Shown: positions 8,645-18,739, counted from the stretch's first letter. The stretch: 44,776 bases of DNA from an uncultured Clostridia bacterium (GCA_934148985.1 CAKPDO010000007.1:1-44776), one strand, 5' to 3'. The notes: generated by a model from the sequence alone, not told the origin. Made by a program: numbers and translations.

Positions 8645-9208
8645 ATAATAAAATTTTTTAATACATTTTTTTATTTTATATTATTTTTAACAGTTTTTAT
8701 ATCCATATTTTTTATACCTAATAAAAATTTAAGTTCCGCTAAAACTGATGACGAATTGCTATGGCCAGCTCCTGGCATTACAAAAATTAATTCTTATTTT
8801 GGCAAAAGAATAGCACCTACTCGGGCGGTGCTTCTACTTTTCATAAGGGAATAGATATTGCTGCTCCTGAAGGTTTTAATTTTGTTGCTGTAACAAATGG
8901 AACTATTACATTTGTTGGATTTCTAGGTGGAGGTGGATTTACTATTACCTTAACAGCTGATAATATAAAATATTCTTATTGCCACTGTAATCCCAATTTT
9001 ATTGTGGATGTGGGAGATTCTGTATATAAAGGTGATATTATTGGCTCTGTTGGTCCTAAATATGTTGATTATGTCTTGCGGAAATAATTATACTGATAGC
9101 ACTGGCAAACACACAAATGGAGCCACAACTGGGCCCCATTTACATTTTGGTATGAGAATTGATAGTGAGTATGTTAATCCATTAGATTATTTTATAAGTA
9201 CTAATTAA
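8645..9208 (+). CDS. secreted M23 (LytM-type) peptidase, with three C-GGN +1 sites and an apparent ATA start
   Basis: When three extra Cs (8822, 8826, 9079) are skipped, a 186-aa protein results. It has an N-terminal hydrophobic signal or anchor, then WPAPGITKINSYFGKRIAPT-GGASTFHKGIDIAAPEG, then GPHLHFG. These carry the M23 zinc ligands (HxxxD and HxH), so it should be a cell-wall endopeptidase. Without skipping, the frame breaks three times. No ATG, GTG or TTG opens this frame: an upstream in-frame TGA lies at 8633, and GAGGTG (8634-8639) is followed 5 nt later by ATA ATA. Either ATA is the start or the ATG was lost. The stop overlaps the end of the convergent pilin/FGE gene by 4 bp. Confidence 0.72.
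8822..8825 (+). other. putative +1 frameshift quadruplet CGGG (site 2)
   Basis: ACT-(C)-GGG restores the conserved M23 segment RIAPTGGASTFHKGIDI; the unskipped frame ends at TAG within ten codons. Confidence 0.8.
8826..8829 (+). other. putative +1 frameshift quadruplet CGGT (site 3)
   Basis: Immediately follows site 2: GGG-(C)-GGT. Both Cs must be skipped to give PTGGAST. Confidence 0.8.
9079..9082 (+). other. putative +1 frameshift quadruplet CGGA (site 4)
   Basis: TTG-(C)-GGA gives DYVLGNNYTDSTGKHTNG and then GPHLHFG; the unskipped frame reads CGG AAA TAA. Confidence 0.8.
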
Positions 9209-11437
9209 TTTATCCAAAAAATAGGTCTTGAAGATAAATAGTCTGATTTATATGTAGCATATCTTGCTGTATCTCTAGTTGCTGCGAATGTGTTATTTGA
9301 ACCTGTACACCAATATTGACCACCGTCTGGATACTCTTCGCTCTAAATAATATGCCTCTTGAGTATACTCCTCTAAATTTCCAGATAAATCATAAATATT
9401 ATTCATTCTTGTATAACTTGTCATTCCTGTTTTTAATCTTTTTGTATTTGTATTTTTCTTTACTATTATATTTATATTTTTTCCGCTTATGCTTATATTT
9501 TCTGACGAAAAATTTCCCAGTCCGTCATTATCGCTTTCCGTATATCCTATTGGTATATTACAACTTCCTAGCCACTGCATCGTTGCATCCCACAAAGAGC
9601 CATATATCATGCAACTTTTTACATTTGAATTTTCATTATAAAAAGTCATGCACATATTATAAAATTCATACCAGTTTTTGTTTCGAGCTGAATCCGCCTT
9701 TTTTAATTGTGCAACTTCATTGTTCGTTGATATTTCATACCTTCCTATAAAAAATCCTTTATATTTTTTTACGCTTTCTATCATTTGCTCAAAGTCATCT
9801 CTATATTGCATTGCAACAGCATCAACCCCCTCTTCTTCTGTGAACATTTTATTTGTTTTTCTATTATAAATTATATTTATGTTTTTCTTTTCTCCGTGAT
9901 TTTCTGAAGTTATACAACAAGGTTCTTTAAATGTTCCTCCATATTCAGATGGCTTACTTAATTTATAATTATTTTGATTATTCCATGGATAAAATGTTCC
10001 ATAGTTATCTTTAGTATATGCCGTTGAAAAGCTATACAATTTGCTATATTTTGAATACGTGACTGCTGTAGTCCCAGCAAAAGTGCCACCTTCTTCAACA
10101 TAAATGTCATCATTTTCTACTTCACTATTAACTGGCACCCAAACCCATTCATTTCCAATGCTGTAGCCTTCATCATCAATAGCATCTGTAATAACTAGTC
10201 CTGTATTAACTTCCGAATTGGTATCAACGTAAAGGCCTTTTGGTATTGCTGCTCCCTTATAATTGTATGATTTATTTTCTGAATTATAATATGCAAGTCC
10301 AAGGTTATCCACTAATTCAAATTTTTCAATGTTGCTTACTTTAACCTTAGTTTCAGTTGTATATTCTCCATCTACTGCCGTAAAAATATATGTTCCATTT
10401 TTAGTGACATCATACGTTTTATAATTTGCTGTATCATTTATAGTTGAATTATCTTCAAGTGCTGTAATTTGGCTCGTGGTACCATCTGGCATCGTTACAG
10501 TTATATTTCCAGAAGTTATTTCATTTGAATTCCCATACAAATAAATTGTTGAACTTGTCCCTAAATCATCTACCAAAGCTAAAATAAGAGGTTCCATTAT
10601 TATTACTTCTTGCTGAATTATATGTGCATCTCCATTTACATCATAAACTTTAAGATATAGCACATATTTACGACTATTATTAATAGTTTTACTCATCAGA
10701 CTTGTAGCATCTGAATCATCAGTCATAAACGGTGTATATTCTATATTTTCCGTATCACCATATACTTGCCAAGCATATTTAAGTGTATCTTTTTTATAAT
10801 TACTTCCAATACTAAGTGACACATCAGCACTTACAATTACCTTATCACTATTTTCTATTTTGTTTTTCTTTCCTTCTACACTTAAAATTTTAAATTCATC
10901 TGAAACAGTAGCTGTTTTAATTCTTTCTATGGATTTTTTTTCACTATTCTTGGTAAAATATATATTTTTCCCATAGGTTATTCCCTTAGGATAATAAATT
11001 TGATGTGTCACACCATTAATTATGTACAAATCCTGATACATATTTGATGTACTTGTATCATTCCATTTTTTATATTCGCTTCCAAAATTCAATGTTAAAT
11101 TTTCGAGTTTAGACAAATTAAGTACATAATAAGGACCATCGTCATTTGCATTAATGACGCTTTTATCTCCTCCATTTTTTTCAATTAGTGTACCAAGTTC
11201 ACTATTGCTATTTAAATAAATGTTATTATCAAAAACTGGAAGACTATTATTTTTTAAATAATAGTCTGAAACTTTTGTACTAATTGAATCTATATCACTA
11301 TATAAATTATTGACTTTTTTTATCATAAGTTGACTTTTAGAATTATTTATTGTAATTCCTGTAATTATAAGCAATACTATTATAGTTATCGTCAAAATTA
11401 TTAAAGTGACACCTTTGTCATTTTTTAAATTAATCAT
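9205..11437 (-). CDS. pilin-like surface protein with C-terminal FGE-sulfatase (C-type lectin fold) domain, C-GGT site near the end
   Basis: A 743-aa protein when the C at 9325 is skipped. The N-terminus (NDKGVTLIILTITIIVLL) resembles a class III/type IV prepilin leader, with G before the hydrophobic helix but no Glu5. The middle contains Ig-like segments, and the C-terminus is FGE/SUMF-like (EWVWVPVN, GFFIGRYEIS, MQWLGSCN, NIYDLSGNLEEYTQEA). The unskipped frame ends ...SRRWSILVYRFK; skipping gives the family-typical SRGGQYWCTGSNN and then RDTARYATYKSD. The start ATG 11437 has GGAGAG upstream and overlaps the stop of the Lon-like gene, so translation is probably coupled. A surface-ligand role is inferred. 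A paralogue lies at 32827-34047. Confidence 0.78.
9322..9325 (-). other. putative +1 frameshift quadruplet CGGT (site 5)
   Basis: AGA-(C)-GGT GGT restores S-R-G-G-Q-Y-W, matching C-R-G-G-S-S in the paralogue at 32827-34047, which has no extra C. Confidence 0.82.
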
Positions 11438-13826
11438 TTCTACTACTCTCCGCATATTTTTTCAATTTTTCATACACTAGATAGTTGATACTTCCGGCTG
11501 AAAACTTTCCATCTTTATCTCTTTTTCCTGCTGGAACTCCTGTTAAAATTTCAATTCCTTCATCAATTGTTGATATTGCATATATTTTAAATAATCCATT
11601 TCTTACACTATCTACTACTTCATCTGAAAGCTGTAAATTTTTGACATTTTGTATTGGTATCATAACGCCATGAGAACCATCTAAACCTCTCATTTTGCAT
11701 ATTTGATAAAATCCTTCAATTTTTTCATTTACTCCACCAATTGGTTGAATTTCTCCTTTTTGGTTTACAGAACCAGTAACAGCGATTGCTTGATTAATTG
11801 GAACTCCTGATAAACTAGAAAGAAGTCCATAAAGTTCTGTACTAGATGCGCTATCTCCATCTACCCCATTGTATAACTGTTCAAAACAGATACTTGCTGT
11901 TAAGCTAAGTGGGATATCCTGTGCAAATCTTTCACCTAAAAATCCATTTAAGATTAATACACCTTTTGAGTGTGTAGAGCCTGACATTTCAACTTCTCTT
12001 TCAATATCAATAATTCCATTTTTACCAGTATATGTGTTAACCGTTATTTTTGCTGGCTTTCCAAACATTGTATTACCAATTGTCATAACAGTTAATCCAT
12101 TTAATTCTCCAACCTTTGAACCTGATGTTGATATCAAAAGAGAATCGTCTTTTATCATATCAGTGTACATAGAATCATATTTCTTTACTCTCTCTTTTTG
12201 CTCTTTTAACGCTTTTTCTATAAAATTAATAGTAATTAATTTAGCCTTTGACATTCTAGCCCAAGTTGAGGCTTCTCCAATAATTTCAAAAATGTCATTA
12301 AATAAAGTTGAAATTTTAGTTTGATCACCTGCTAATCTTGAAGCATATTCTACAACTTTTGCCATTGCAAATTTGTCCAATTCCAATAAATTTGCTTGTA
12401 TACAATAGTCATGTATTATTCTTGCTAATCTATTTATATTTTCTACATTTACTTCTGCACTGTCTTCCCATTCAACCTTAATTTTGAAAAGATTTTTAAA
12501 ATCTGAATCCATTGCAAGAAGTGCTTGATAAATTTGAGCATCCCCTATCAAAATAACTTTTAAATCTAGTGGAATAGGTTCTGGCTTTAAAGAAACCATA
12601 ACCATTGAAGAATGCTGATCTACAGCATTTTCTATTGCTATTTCTTTAATCCTTAATGCTTTTTTTAATGTTTCATAACTTATTCCATTAGCAAGTAAAT
12701 CTCTTGCTTGAAAAATTATATACCCCCCATTTGCCTTGTGTAGTAGACCTGCTTGAAGCATTGTAAAATCAGTCTTTAAAGCTCCATAATAGTTTTCATA
12801 TTCTAATTTTCCAAACATATTTTGATATGAATAGTTTGAATCCATAATTACAGGTGCACCCTCTAACTCACTATTATCAACAAATAAATTCACTCTATAA
12901 TTTAAACATGGGTCTTGATTTTGTGCTAATTGTGGACCTTGCTGAGGTGTTTGATTTTTTTTCTCGTTTGTATCTTCTGCTAAAAATACAGGAACATTTT
13001 TTAAAACATCTTTTTTTACATTTGTTAAAAATTGATTTATTTTTTTATTTCTCTTGTATTTTGCTTTTAGCATGTTTATATGGACATTTACAGTAAGTAA
13101 AGCTACATTTGATTGCCACTCATCTATTTTCTTGTCAGATGCTCTTTCTATTTGCTTTATTCTACCAATTACATCCATTATCATCTCTTGTACAACTGTA
13201 GATTTTTCTTCATACTGACTTTTAATTTCATTATCTAATTTGTCGAATTCTTCCTCTTTTAATGCTTTTCCATCAAGGACTGGCATCATATAAATTCCAT
13301 TTTGAGCTGATTTTACCTGAAAACTATGCTCTAAGGCATCATTTTCTAATTTTTCCATCAATTTTTCTCTTTTATCTTCATACTCTTGCTTTATTAATGC
13401 CTTTTCCTTTTCAAAATCATCATTGTTAAATGTATTTTTTATATCCTTTTTTATTTCTTTTATGAAGCTTTCCATGTCCTCTTTAAATTCTTTACCATGT
13501 CCAGCTTGAAGTGATACTGCAATTGGTTCATTTGGATTACTAAAATTATATATATAACACCAATCTTGTGGCACTTTTTTCTTTAATGCTACTTTTCTCA
13601 AATAATTTTTTGTGTACATTGTTTTTCCTACACCACTTGGTCCTTCGATATATAAGTTGTATCCTTTTATGTCCACATTTATTCCAAATTCTAATGCTTT
13701 TATTCCTCTATCTTGCCCTATTCCAGATATTATAGGTGCTAAGTTATCAGTTGTTTCAAATTTAAATAAATTTGGGTCACATGTCATTTTTAATTGTTTG
13801 TAATCTAATTCGTTTTTATTTTTCAT
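11430..13826 (-). CDS. Lon-like ATP-dependent protease (AAA_32 plus Lon proteolytic domain)
   Basis: A 798-aa soluble protein with Walker A GPSGVGKT, an inserted coiled-coil-like region (about 140-260), the AAA_32 segment KANGGYIIFQARDLL, and a C-terminal Lon protease domain. The Ser-Lys dyad is visible: Ser in DGDSASST and Lys in NEKIEG. This is the LonB/LonC-like family widespread in Clostridia, distinct from classical LonA because the N-terminal substrate domain is missing. Start ATG 13826 has GGAGG nearby; the frame open to 13892 is leader. The stop overlaps the start of the pilin/FGE gene, which suggests paired expression. Confidence 0.9.
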   Translation of the reverse strand: MKNKNELDYKQLKMTCDPNLFKFETTDNLAPIISGIGQDRGIKALEFGINVDIKGYNLYIEGPSGVGKTMYTKNYLRKVALKKKVPQDWCYIYNFSNPNEPIAVSLQAGHGKEFKEDMESFIKEIKKDIKNTFNNDDFEKEKALIKQEYEDKREKLMEKLENDALEHSFQVKSAQNGIYMMPVLDGKALKEEEFDKLDNEIKSQYEEKSTVVQEMIMDVIGRIKQIERASDKKIDEWQSNVALLTVNVHINMLKAKYKRNKKINQFLTNVKKDVLKNVPVFLAEDTNEKKNQTPQQGPQLAQNQDPCLNYRVNLFVDNSELEGAPVIMDSNYSYQNMFGKLEYENYYGALKTDFTMLQAGLLHKANGGYIIFQARDLLANGISYETLKKALRIKEIAIENAVDQHSSMVMVSLKPEPIPLDLKVILIGDAQIYQALLAMDSDFKNLFKIKVEWEDSAEVNVENINRLARIIHDYCIQANLLELDKFAMAKVVEYASRLAGDQTKISTLFNDIFEIIGEASTWARMSKAKLITINFIEKALKEQKERVKKYDSMYTDMIKDDSLLISTSGSKVGELNGLTVMTIGNTMFGKPAKITVNTYTGKNGIIDIEREVEMSGSTHSKGVLILNGFLGERFAQDIPLSLTASICFEQLYNGVDGDSASSTELYGLLSSLSGVPINQAIAVTGSVNQKGEIQPIGGVNEKIEGFYQICKMRGLDGSHGVMIPIQNVKNLQLSDEVVDSVRNGLFKIYAISTIDEGIEILTGVPAGKRDKDGKFSAGSINYLVYEKLKKYAESSRND

Positions 13827-13918
13827 TGGTTTCCTCCATTTAATTATTCTTTTTTCATTCCGTATTATATACAAAAAAAAATTTTTTATCAATACTTTTT
13901 TTATAATTCTATCCTGTT

Positions 13919-14092
13919 CTACAATAGTATAATTCCTCCTATTATTGCAAGTATGAATCCTAATATTTTTACTCCTGATATTACATTATTTTGTTCTCCT
14001 AAATTAAGCCAATTTGTAGTTATCATTCTTGCATCATATATAAAGATTACTCCTATTAAAATTATTGTTAAAGATATTATTTTTAGTATCAT
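13919..14092 (-). CDS. small two-helix membrane protein
   Basis: A 57-aa protein with hydrophobic segments at both ends (about 3-20 and 42-57) and a polar middle, DARMITTNWLNLGEQNN. I chose ATG 14092 because AAAGGAGG lies just upstream; the longer frame to 14185 merely translates the intergenic repeat. I do not recognise it; similar small DUF-type membrane proteins are common in Clostridia. It precedes the Lon-like gene, separated by about 90 bp. Confidence 0.6.
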   Translation of the reverse strand: MILKIISLTIILIGVIFIYDARMITTNWLNLGEQNNVISGVKILGFILAIIGGIILL

Positions 14093-14110
14093 TTTTATCC
14101 TCCTTTGTTC

Positions 14111-14166
14111 GTTTGGGACCGGTTCCTTTTGTTCCATTTCCCATTGGGACCGGTTCTTTTTGGGAC
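14111..14166. repeat. two copies of the dispersed GGGACCGGTTC repeat
   Basis: GTTTGGGACCGGTTCCTTTTG (14111-14131) and ATTGGGACCGGTTCTTTTTGGGAC (14143-14166) lie directly upstream of the ribosome binding site of the small membrane protein gene. Confidence 0.7.
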
Positions 14167-14256
14167 ATTTTTTTATAATATACAACTTAAATTTTATATT
14201 GTAAAGTTTTTTTTGATTTTTTTTGTAGATTTATAAAATAATATAAAAAGTTTTAA

Positions 14257-14289
14257 AAAAGCAAGTGCCAAAATTTGGCACCTGCTTTT
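14257..14289 (-). terminator. terminator of the gene at 14310-14663
   Basis: The hairpin GCAAGTGCCAAA / TTTGGCACCTGC (one mismatch) is followed on the minus strand by TTTTTT, just after the stop codon. Confidence 0.85.
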
Positions 14290-14309
14290 CTGAAAACGTA
14301 TTAAAAATT

Positions 14310-14663
14310 TTAATCTTCTAATAAATAATTTAATATGTTTTCTACGATATTTCCTCTAAGAAGTTTATCGGAGATTTTTTTTGAGCCTTCCAATTCTGAC
14401 TCTAACGCTTCCAGAGATCTTTCGGCTGAGGTTTCAACGACATTCTTCTTGTCCTTCAAACCTTCAGTTTTTTTGCAAAGATCTGGCATCTTTTTCATCG
14501 TTTTAGTTGTGGACTCCTCCAGTTTCTCCTTTTTCTTTTTGTTGGCTACCTTATACCGTCTCATTGCCAGCTCTGTTAAAAATACAGTATGATAAGTGCT
14601 TATTTCAAAATTAAGCACCTTTGTCATAACACTTGCCAACATTTTTTCTTCTTTTTCGTTCAT
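14310..14663 (-). CDS. unknown small charged protein; foreign-looking composition
   Basis: I do not recognise this 117-aa, very Lys/Glu-rich, probably helical protein (MNEKEEKMLASVMTKVLNF at the start, then a KKKKEKLEESTTKTMKK segment). It has no signal peptide or membrane helix. Codon choice is less AT-biased than in neighbours, and it contains an in-frame CGG (AMRRYKV, about residue 31). Skipping the C there leads to a stop within a few codons, so CGG acts as sense here if the gene is functional. It has its own consensus promoter (14715-14743), ribosome binding site and terminator, like an inserted single-gene unit. Confidence 0.7.
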   Translation of the reverse strand: MNEKEEKMLASVMTKVLNFEISTYHTVFLTELAMRRYKVANKKKKEKLEESTTKTMKKMPDLCKKTEGLKDKKNVVETSAERSLEALESELEGSKKISDKLLRGNIVENILNYLLED

Positions 14664-14714
14664 ATCATTTTTCTCCTTTTCTGCTGTTGCTAATTAACTT
14701 CTTGCGACTTTCAT

Positions 14715-14743
14715 ATTATACCACATATTCCAGATTTTTACAA
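14715..14743 (-). promoter_or_regulatory. sigma-A promoter of the gene at 14310-14663
   Basis: TTGTAA (14738-14743), a 17-bp spacer and TATAAT (14715-14720) on the minus strand. Confidence 0.7.
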
Positions 14744-14821
14744 TTCTTTTTACAAAAAATGTAATACAATTTACATAAAATTCACATTTCTACTTTCATA
14801 AAACATTTTTATACATACCAA

Positions 14822-16867
14822 TTATATTTCAATTCTTCCATCTATTCTATTTTCAATCAAATGTTTTAATCTCTCATTCTCATTTTTTTCAAGACTAGAA
14901 TCATCATCCATAATTTTTTTACTTAAATCTTGAACTGTTTTCAATACATCAATATCCTCAAAAAGATTAGCAATCTTCATTTCAGGAATGCCATGCTGAG
15001 CTGTACCAAAAAAATCTCCTGAACCACGAAGTTCTAGGTCTTTTTCAGAAATAACAAAACCATCATTGGTTTGGCACATAATTTTCATTCTTTCTTGAAC
15101 AACCTTTCCCTTGCCCTCAAATTTTAAAATGCAATAAGATTTATATTCTCCACGGCCTACTCTTCCTCTTAACTGATGAAGTTGAGCTAATCCAAACCTT
15201 TCGCTGTTTTCAATTACCATAATATTTGCATTTGGCACATCAACTCCAACTTCTATAACAGTTGTAGAAATTAAAATATCAATTTCGCCTTTTTTAAATC
15301 TTAACATAATATCATCTTTTTCTTTAGGCTTCATTTTTCCATGCAAAAATTCTACTCTATATTTAGAAAATGTTTCTTTTTGTAATTTTTCAGCAAGCTC
15401 TGTTACAGACTTCAAATCCATTTCTTCATTCTCTTCAACAAGTGGACAAACAATATAGCATTGTCTTCCTTCATCCAATTGTTTTTCAATAAAACCATTC
15501 ACTCTTTCTTCAAAACTTTTTCCTACCGCAAATGTATCAATTTTCTTTCTATTTGGTGGCAATTCATTTATTACAGAAATATCTAGGTCCCCATATAAAA
15601 TTAACGCAAGTGTTCTTGGGATTGGCGTTGCCGACATTACTATAACATCTGGATTACTTCCTTTAGAAACTATCTTTGCTCTCTGTTTTACTCCAAAACG
15701 GTGCTGCTCATCAGTTACAACAAGGCCTAAATTTTTAAAACATACATCTTCTTCAAGCATTGCATGTGTACCTATTAAAATATCAATTTCACCATTTAAA
15801 AGTTTTTCCTTTATAATTTGCTTATTTTTTTTAGTAATACTTGAAACCAAAAGTTCACATCTAATTCCAAAATTATTTAAAGTTTTTTGAAAATTTTCCA
15901 TATGTTGCATAGCTAAAATAGCTGTTGGAGCAAGTATAGCTGCCTGATATCCCGATTTTACCGCCTTATATGCTGCAATAATGCTTACAATTGTTTTTCC
16001 AGAACCGACATCACCTTGAAGTAATCTATTCATAGGCTTACTACTTTCCATATCTTCATTTATTTCTTGTAATACATGCTTTTGTGCATTTGTAAGATTA
16101 AATGGCAATGTACTTATTACATCCTCCATTTTTACATCTTTATCAAATTGAATTCCCATTTCATCTGTTTTTATACTTTCTTTAATATGTAAAAGTGCCA
16201 GTTGAAAGCTAAGCAATTCTTCAAATACGAGTCTATATCTTGCTCTAATAAATTCATTTTTATTATCTGGAAAATGTATTTTTCTTATAGAGCTATTTAT
16301 ATCCATCAAATTATATTTTTTTAAAATATAATCAGGTAAAGTTTCTTCCAAATTTCCATATACTTCGTCTACACCATTTTCAATAATCTTCCTTATAGTA
16401 TTTTGGCTTATACCAAAAGTCAAAGGATATATCGGTATTATTTTTCCTGTATTTTTATTTACTCCTGATTCATCAAAAATTGGAGATTTCATTTCATATC
16501 TGCCCAATTTTATATCAACTTTTCCATAAAAATTATATGTATTTCCTATTTTAAATATATTTTTAATATAACTTTGATTATACCATACAATCGTGCAAGG
16601 ATTTTCTCCATCTCTCACAACAAGTTTATATATTTTTAGCTTACCTGCAAATGTTTCTGATACTTTTGTTATCGCAACTGCCTTTATTAGAGCTTCTTCG
16701 CCATCTTTACAATCGGATAGTTTTTTTGCTATTCCTCTATCTTCATAATTCCTTGGAAAATACGAAATTAAGTCCTGCAAAGTTTTTATATTTAATTTAT
16801 TCAACAATTTTACTCTTGATGGTCCAACATTTTTTACATATTGTACTGACTTTTGTAAATCTACCAT
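14822..16867 (-). CDS. recG: ATP-dependent DNA helicase RecG
   Basis: Branch-migrating helicase that reverses stalled forks and processes Holliday junctions. The 681-aa length is normal. An N-terminal wedge/OB domain (VGPSRVKLLNKLNI, YFPRNYEDR) precedes helicase motifs: Walker A QGDVGSGKT, DEQHRFGVKQR, MSATPIPRT, STTVIEVGVDVPNA and the RGRVGRG motif, ending with the RecG C-terminal segment ELRGSGDFFGTAQHG. The ribosome binding site GGAG precedes ATG 16867. The phosphoesterase gene lies immediately upstream and they are probably co-transcribed. Confidence 0.97.
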   Translation of the reverse strand: MVDLQKSVQYVKNVGPSRVKLLNKLNIKTLQDLISYFPRNYEDRGIAKKLSDCKDGEEALIKAVAITKVSETFAGKLKIYKLVVRDGENPCTIVWYNQSYIKNIFKIGNTYNFYGKVDIKLGRYEMKSPIFDESGVNKNTGKIIPIYPLTFGISQNTIRKIIENGVDEVYGNLEETLPDYILKKYNLMDINSSIRKIHFPDNKNEFIRARYRLVFEELLSFQLALLHIKESIKTDEMGIQFDKDVKMEDVISTLPFNLTNAQKHVLQEINEDMESSKPMNRLLQGDVGSGKTIVSIIAAYKAVKSGYQAAILAPTAILAMQHMENFQKTLNNFGIRCELLVSSITKKNKQIIKEKLLNGEIDILIGTHAMLEEDVCFKNLGLVVTDEQHRFGVKQRAKIVSKGSNPDVIVMSATPIPRTLALILYGDLDISVINELPPNRKKIDTFAVGKSFEERVNGFIEKQLDEGRQCYIVCPLVEENEEMDLKSVTELAEKLQKETFSKYRVEFLHGKMKPKEKDDIMLRFKKGEIDILISTTVIEVGVDVPNANIMVIENSERFGLAQLHQLRGRVGRGEYKSYCILKFEGKGKVVQERMKIMCQTNDGFVISEKDLELRGSGDFFGTAQHGIPEMKIANLFEDIDVLKTVQDLSKKIMDDDSSLEKNENERLKHLIENRIDGRIEI

Positions 16868-16876
16868 TTTTTCTCC

Positions 16877-17575
16877 CTAAATTTTCAACAATTTAAAATC
16901 TAATGCATCTGCACTTACAAGTTTAAATTCAATTCCACGAACATTTCCCTCGATTGCATCTTGTATTGATTTTCCATGTAAATGTGCATAATAACATCTT
17001 TTTATATCATACTTTCTAAGTATTCTCATAAACTCATTATCTATATTTTGTTTTACAATAGGTGGATAGTGCATAAACACAATAATTTCCTTATTATTTT
17101 CAACATTTTTGTCTAACGCACTTTTTATAGAAATTTCCAATCTCAAAGCTTCCCTATTAATTAGTCTTTTTTCTTCTTCTGACTCGTTTGTTAAGCTCCA
17201 ACCTCTTGTACCACAAATAATTTTATCTTCGACTTCTATACTATTATTTTGCAAAAAATCTATATTTTGAAAATTGTTTTCATTCAAAAATTTCTTCATA
17301 TTAGTAACTGTAGTCCACCAATATTCATGATTTCCCTTTAGCATAATTTTCTTTCCAGGTAAACTATTTAAGTATTCAAAGTCCTTTAACGTATATTTTA
17401 AATACATTGCCCACGAAAAATCTCCTGGATGAATTACTGTATCTTCTGGTTTTACTTTAGAAATCCAATCTTTTTTTATTTTTTCTTCGTGATTGTTCCA
17501 GTTTTCTCCAAATATATTCATCGGCTTTGGATTTTGAAATGATAAATGTAAATCTCCTATTGTGTATATTGCCAT
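16877..17575 (-). CDS. metallophosphoesterase (YkuE/MPPE family)
   Basis: A 232-aa calcineurin-like phosphoesterase with TIGDLHLS at the N-terminus, HPGDFSWAMYLK, KGNHEYWW, FMHYPPI and YYAHLHGKSI, giving the full set of metal ligands. The substrate is unknown. Start ATG 17575 follows AAAGGAGG; the frame up to 17629 is repeat-containing leader. It sits 9 bp upstream of recG. Confidence 0.9.
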   Translation of the reverse strand: MAIYTIGDLHLSFQNPKPMNIFGENWNNHEEKIKKDWISKVKPEDTVIHPGDFSWAMYLKYTLKDFEYLNSLPGKKIMLKGNHEYWWTTVTNMKKFLNENNFQNIDFLQNNSIEVEDKIICGTRGWSLTNESEEEKRLINREALRLEISIKSALDKNVENNKEIIVFMHYPPIVKQNIDNEFMRILRKYDIKRCYYAHLHGKSIQDAIEGNVRGIEFKLVSADALDFKLLKI

Positions 17576-17603
17576 GTTTTTCCTCCTTTTGTCACATTGT
17601 ACG

Positions 17604-17655
17604 TTTTGGACCGGTTCTTTTGTGAACATTGTTCTTTTGGGACCGTGTCCTTTTG
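17604..17655. repeat. dispersed GGACCGGTTC repeat copies
   Basis: TTTTGGACCGGTTCTTTTG (17604-17622) and CTTTTGGGACCGTGTCCTTTTGG (about 17633-17655) lie between tsaD and the phosphoesterase gene, directly upstream of the phosphoesterase ribosome binding site. Confidence 0.65.
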
Positions 17656-17672
17656 GTACTTTTGGTACATTT

Positions 17673-18662
17673 CTATAATTTCAAATTAGGTACAGCATTT
17701 AAATCCAATCCATCTCTTTTTCCATTTATAAAATTATAATATCCTGCTGCTGCAATCATTGCTGCATTGTCTGTGCATAATTTTAAGTCTGGCATATATA
17801 TTTTAAATTCTTCAGTTTGTAATTTTAAAATTTCATTTCTTATATAAGAATTTGCCGATACTCCCCCTGCTATTGCTAATTTTTTCATACCCGTTTGTTT
17901 TACAGCTTTTTCAATATTTTCAATTAATACTTCTGTTACAGTTTTTTCAAAGCTTGCGCATAAATCTGCTTTGTTTATGTCTTTTGTGTTGTGGTTTATG
18001 TTTATCACTGCCGTTTTTATTCCACTGAAACTGAAGTCTAATGAATTTTCGAAATGCGTTTTTGGAAGTTTTATATTAGGAGTTCCTTCTTTTGCTAGCT
18101 TGTCTACTTTTGGTCCTCCTGGATATTCTAATCCCACAACTCTTGCCACTTTATCAAAAGCTTCACCTATAGCATCGTCTCTTGTTTTTCCTAATACTTC
18201 AAATTCTGTGTAATCTTTTACATAGACTATTTGCGTGTTTCCCCCTGATATTAGCATACATAAAAATGGTGGTTCTAGTTCTTGATACGTTAAATAGTTT
18301 GCTGCAATATGTCCTTGTATATGGTTTACTCCAACTAATGGCTTGTTTATTGCATATGATAAAGCTTTTGCGTATGATACCCCAACTAATAGTGCTCCAA
18401 CTAGTCCAGGTCCATATGTTGGTGTTATTGCATCTATGTCTTTAAAACCTACATTCGCTTCTTGCAAGGCTTTTTTTGTTACTCTTGAAATTGCTTCTAT
18501 ATGATTTCTTGAAGCTATTTCTGGCACTACTCCTCCATATTTTTCATGTATTGGTATTTGTGTATCTATTATATTTGACAATATTTTTCTTCCATTTTTT
18601 ACTACTGATACTGATGTTTCATCACAGCTTGATTCTATTCCTAGTGTTAATATGTCTTGCAC
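17673..18662 (-). CDS. tsaD: tRNA N6-threonylcarbamoyladenosine transferase subunit TsaD
   Basis: Essential enzyme that transfers threonylcarbamoyl to A37 of ANN-decoding tRNAs, with TsaB and TsaE. 330 aa. Motifs: LGIESSCDETSVSV at the N-terminus, metal-binding HIQGHIAAN, LLISGGNTQIV, GGPKVDKLA, FSFSGIKTAV and IAGGVSANSYI. The GTG at 18662 (VQDILTLGIE) is the likely start, with GAAGGAAG upstream; the longer frame to 18785 reads through a terminator. No tsaB/tsaE lies beside it. Confidence 0.96.
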   Translation of the reverse strand: MQDILTLGIESSCDETSVSVVKNGRKILSNIIDTQIPIHEKYGGVVPEIASRNHIEAISRVTKKALQEANVGFKDIDAITPTYGPGLVGALLVGVSYAKALSYAINKPLVGVNHIQGHIAANYLTYQELEPPFLCMLISGGNTQIVYVKDYTEFEVLGKTRDDAIGEAFDKVARVVGLEYPGGPKVDKLAKEGTPNIKLPKTHFENSLDFSFSGIKTAVININHNTKDINKADLCASFEKTVTEVLIENIEKAVKQTGMKKLAIAGGVSANSYIRNEILKLQTEEFKIYMPDLKLCTDNAAMIAAAGYYNFINGKRDGLDLNAVPNLKL

Positions 18663-18713
18663 TTTTTTCACTTCCTTCGATTTTTTTCTTTTACATTTTA
18701 CTAGAAAAAAGAA

Positions 18714-18739
18714 AAAATAGCAATGTTTTTTGCTATTTT
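18714..18739 (-). terminator. terminator of the AAA/nuclease gene
   Basis: AAAATAGCAA / TTGCTATTTT arms with a 6-nt loop, followed on the minus strand by a T-rich tract, just after the stop at 18748. Confidence 0.8.

Noticed and set aside
11437..11455. In-frame CGG at the start of the pilin/FGE frame (MRRVVEM)
   Set aside because: The CGGAGAG is the ribosome binding site for ATG 11437, so this CGG is not translated.
14092..14185. N-terminal extension of the small membrane protein
   Set aside because: It only translates the dispersed GGGACCGGTTC repeat; a good ribosome binding site lies before ATG 14092. The same applies to the upstream extensions at 4869-4920, 17575-17629 and 27123-27312.
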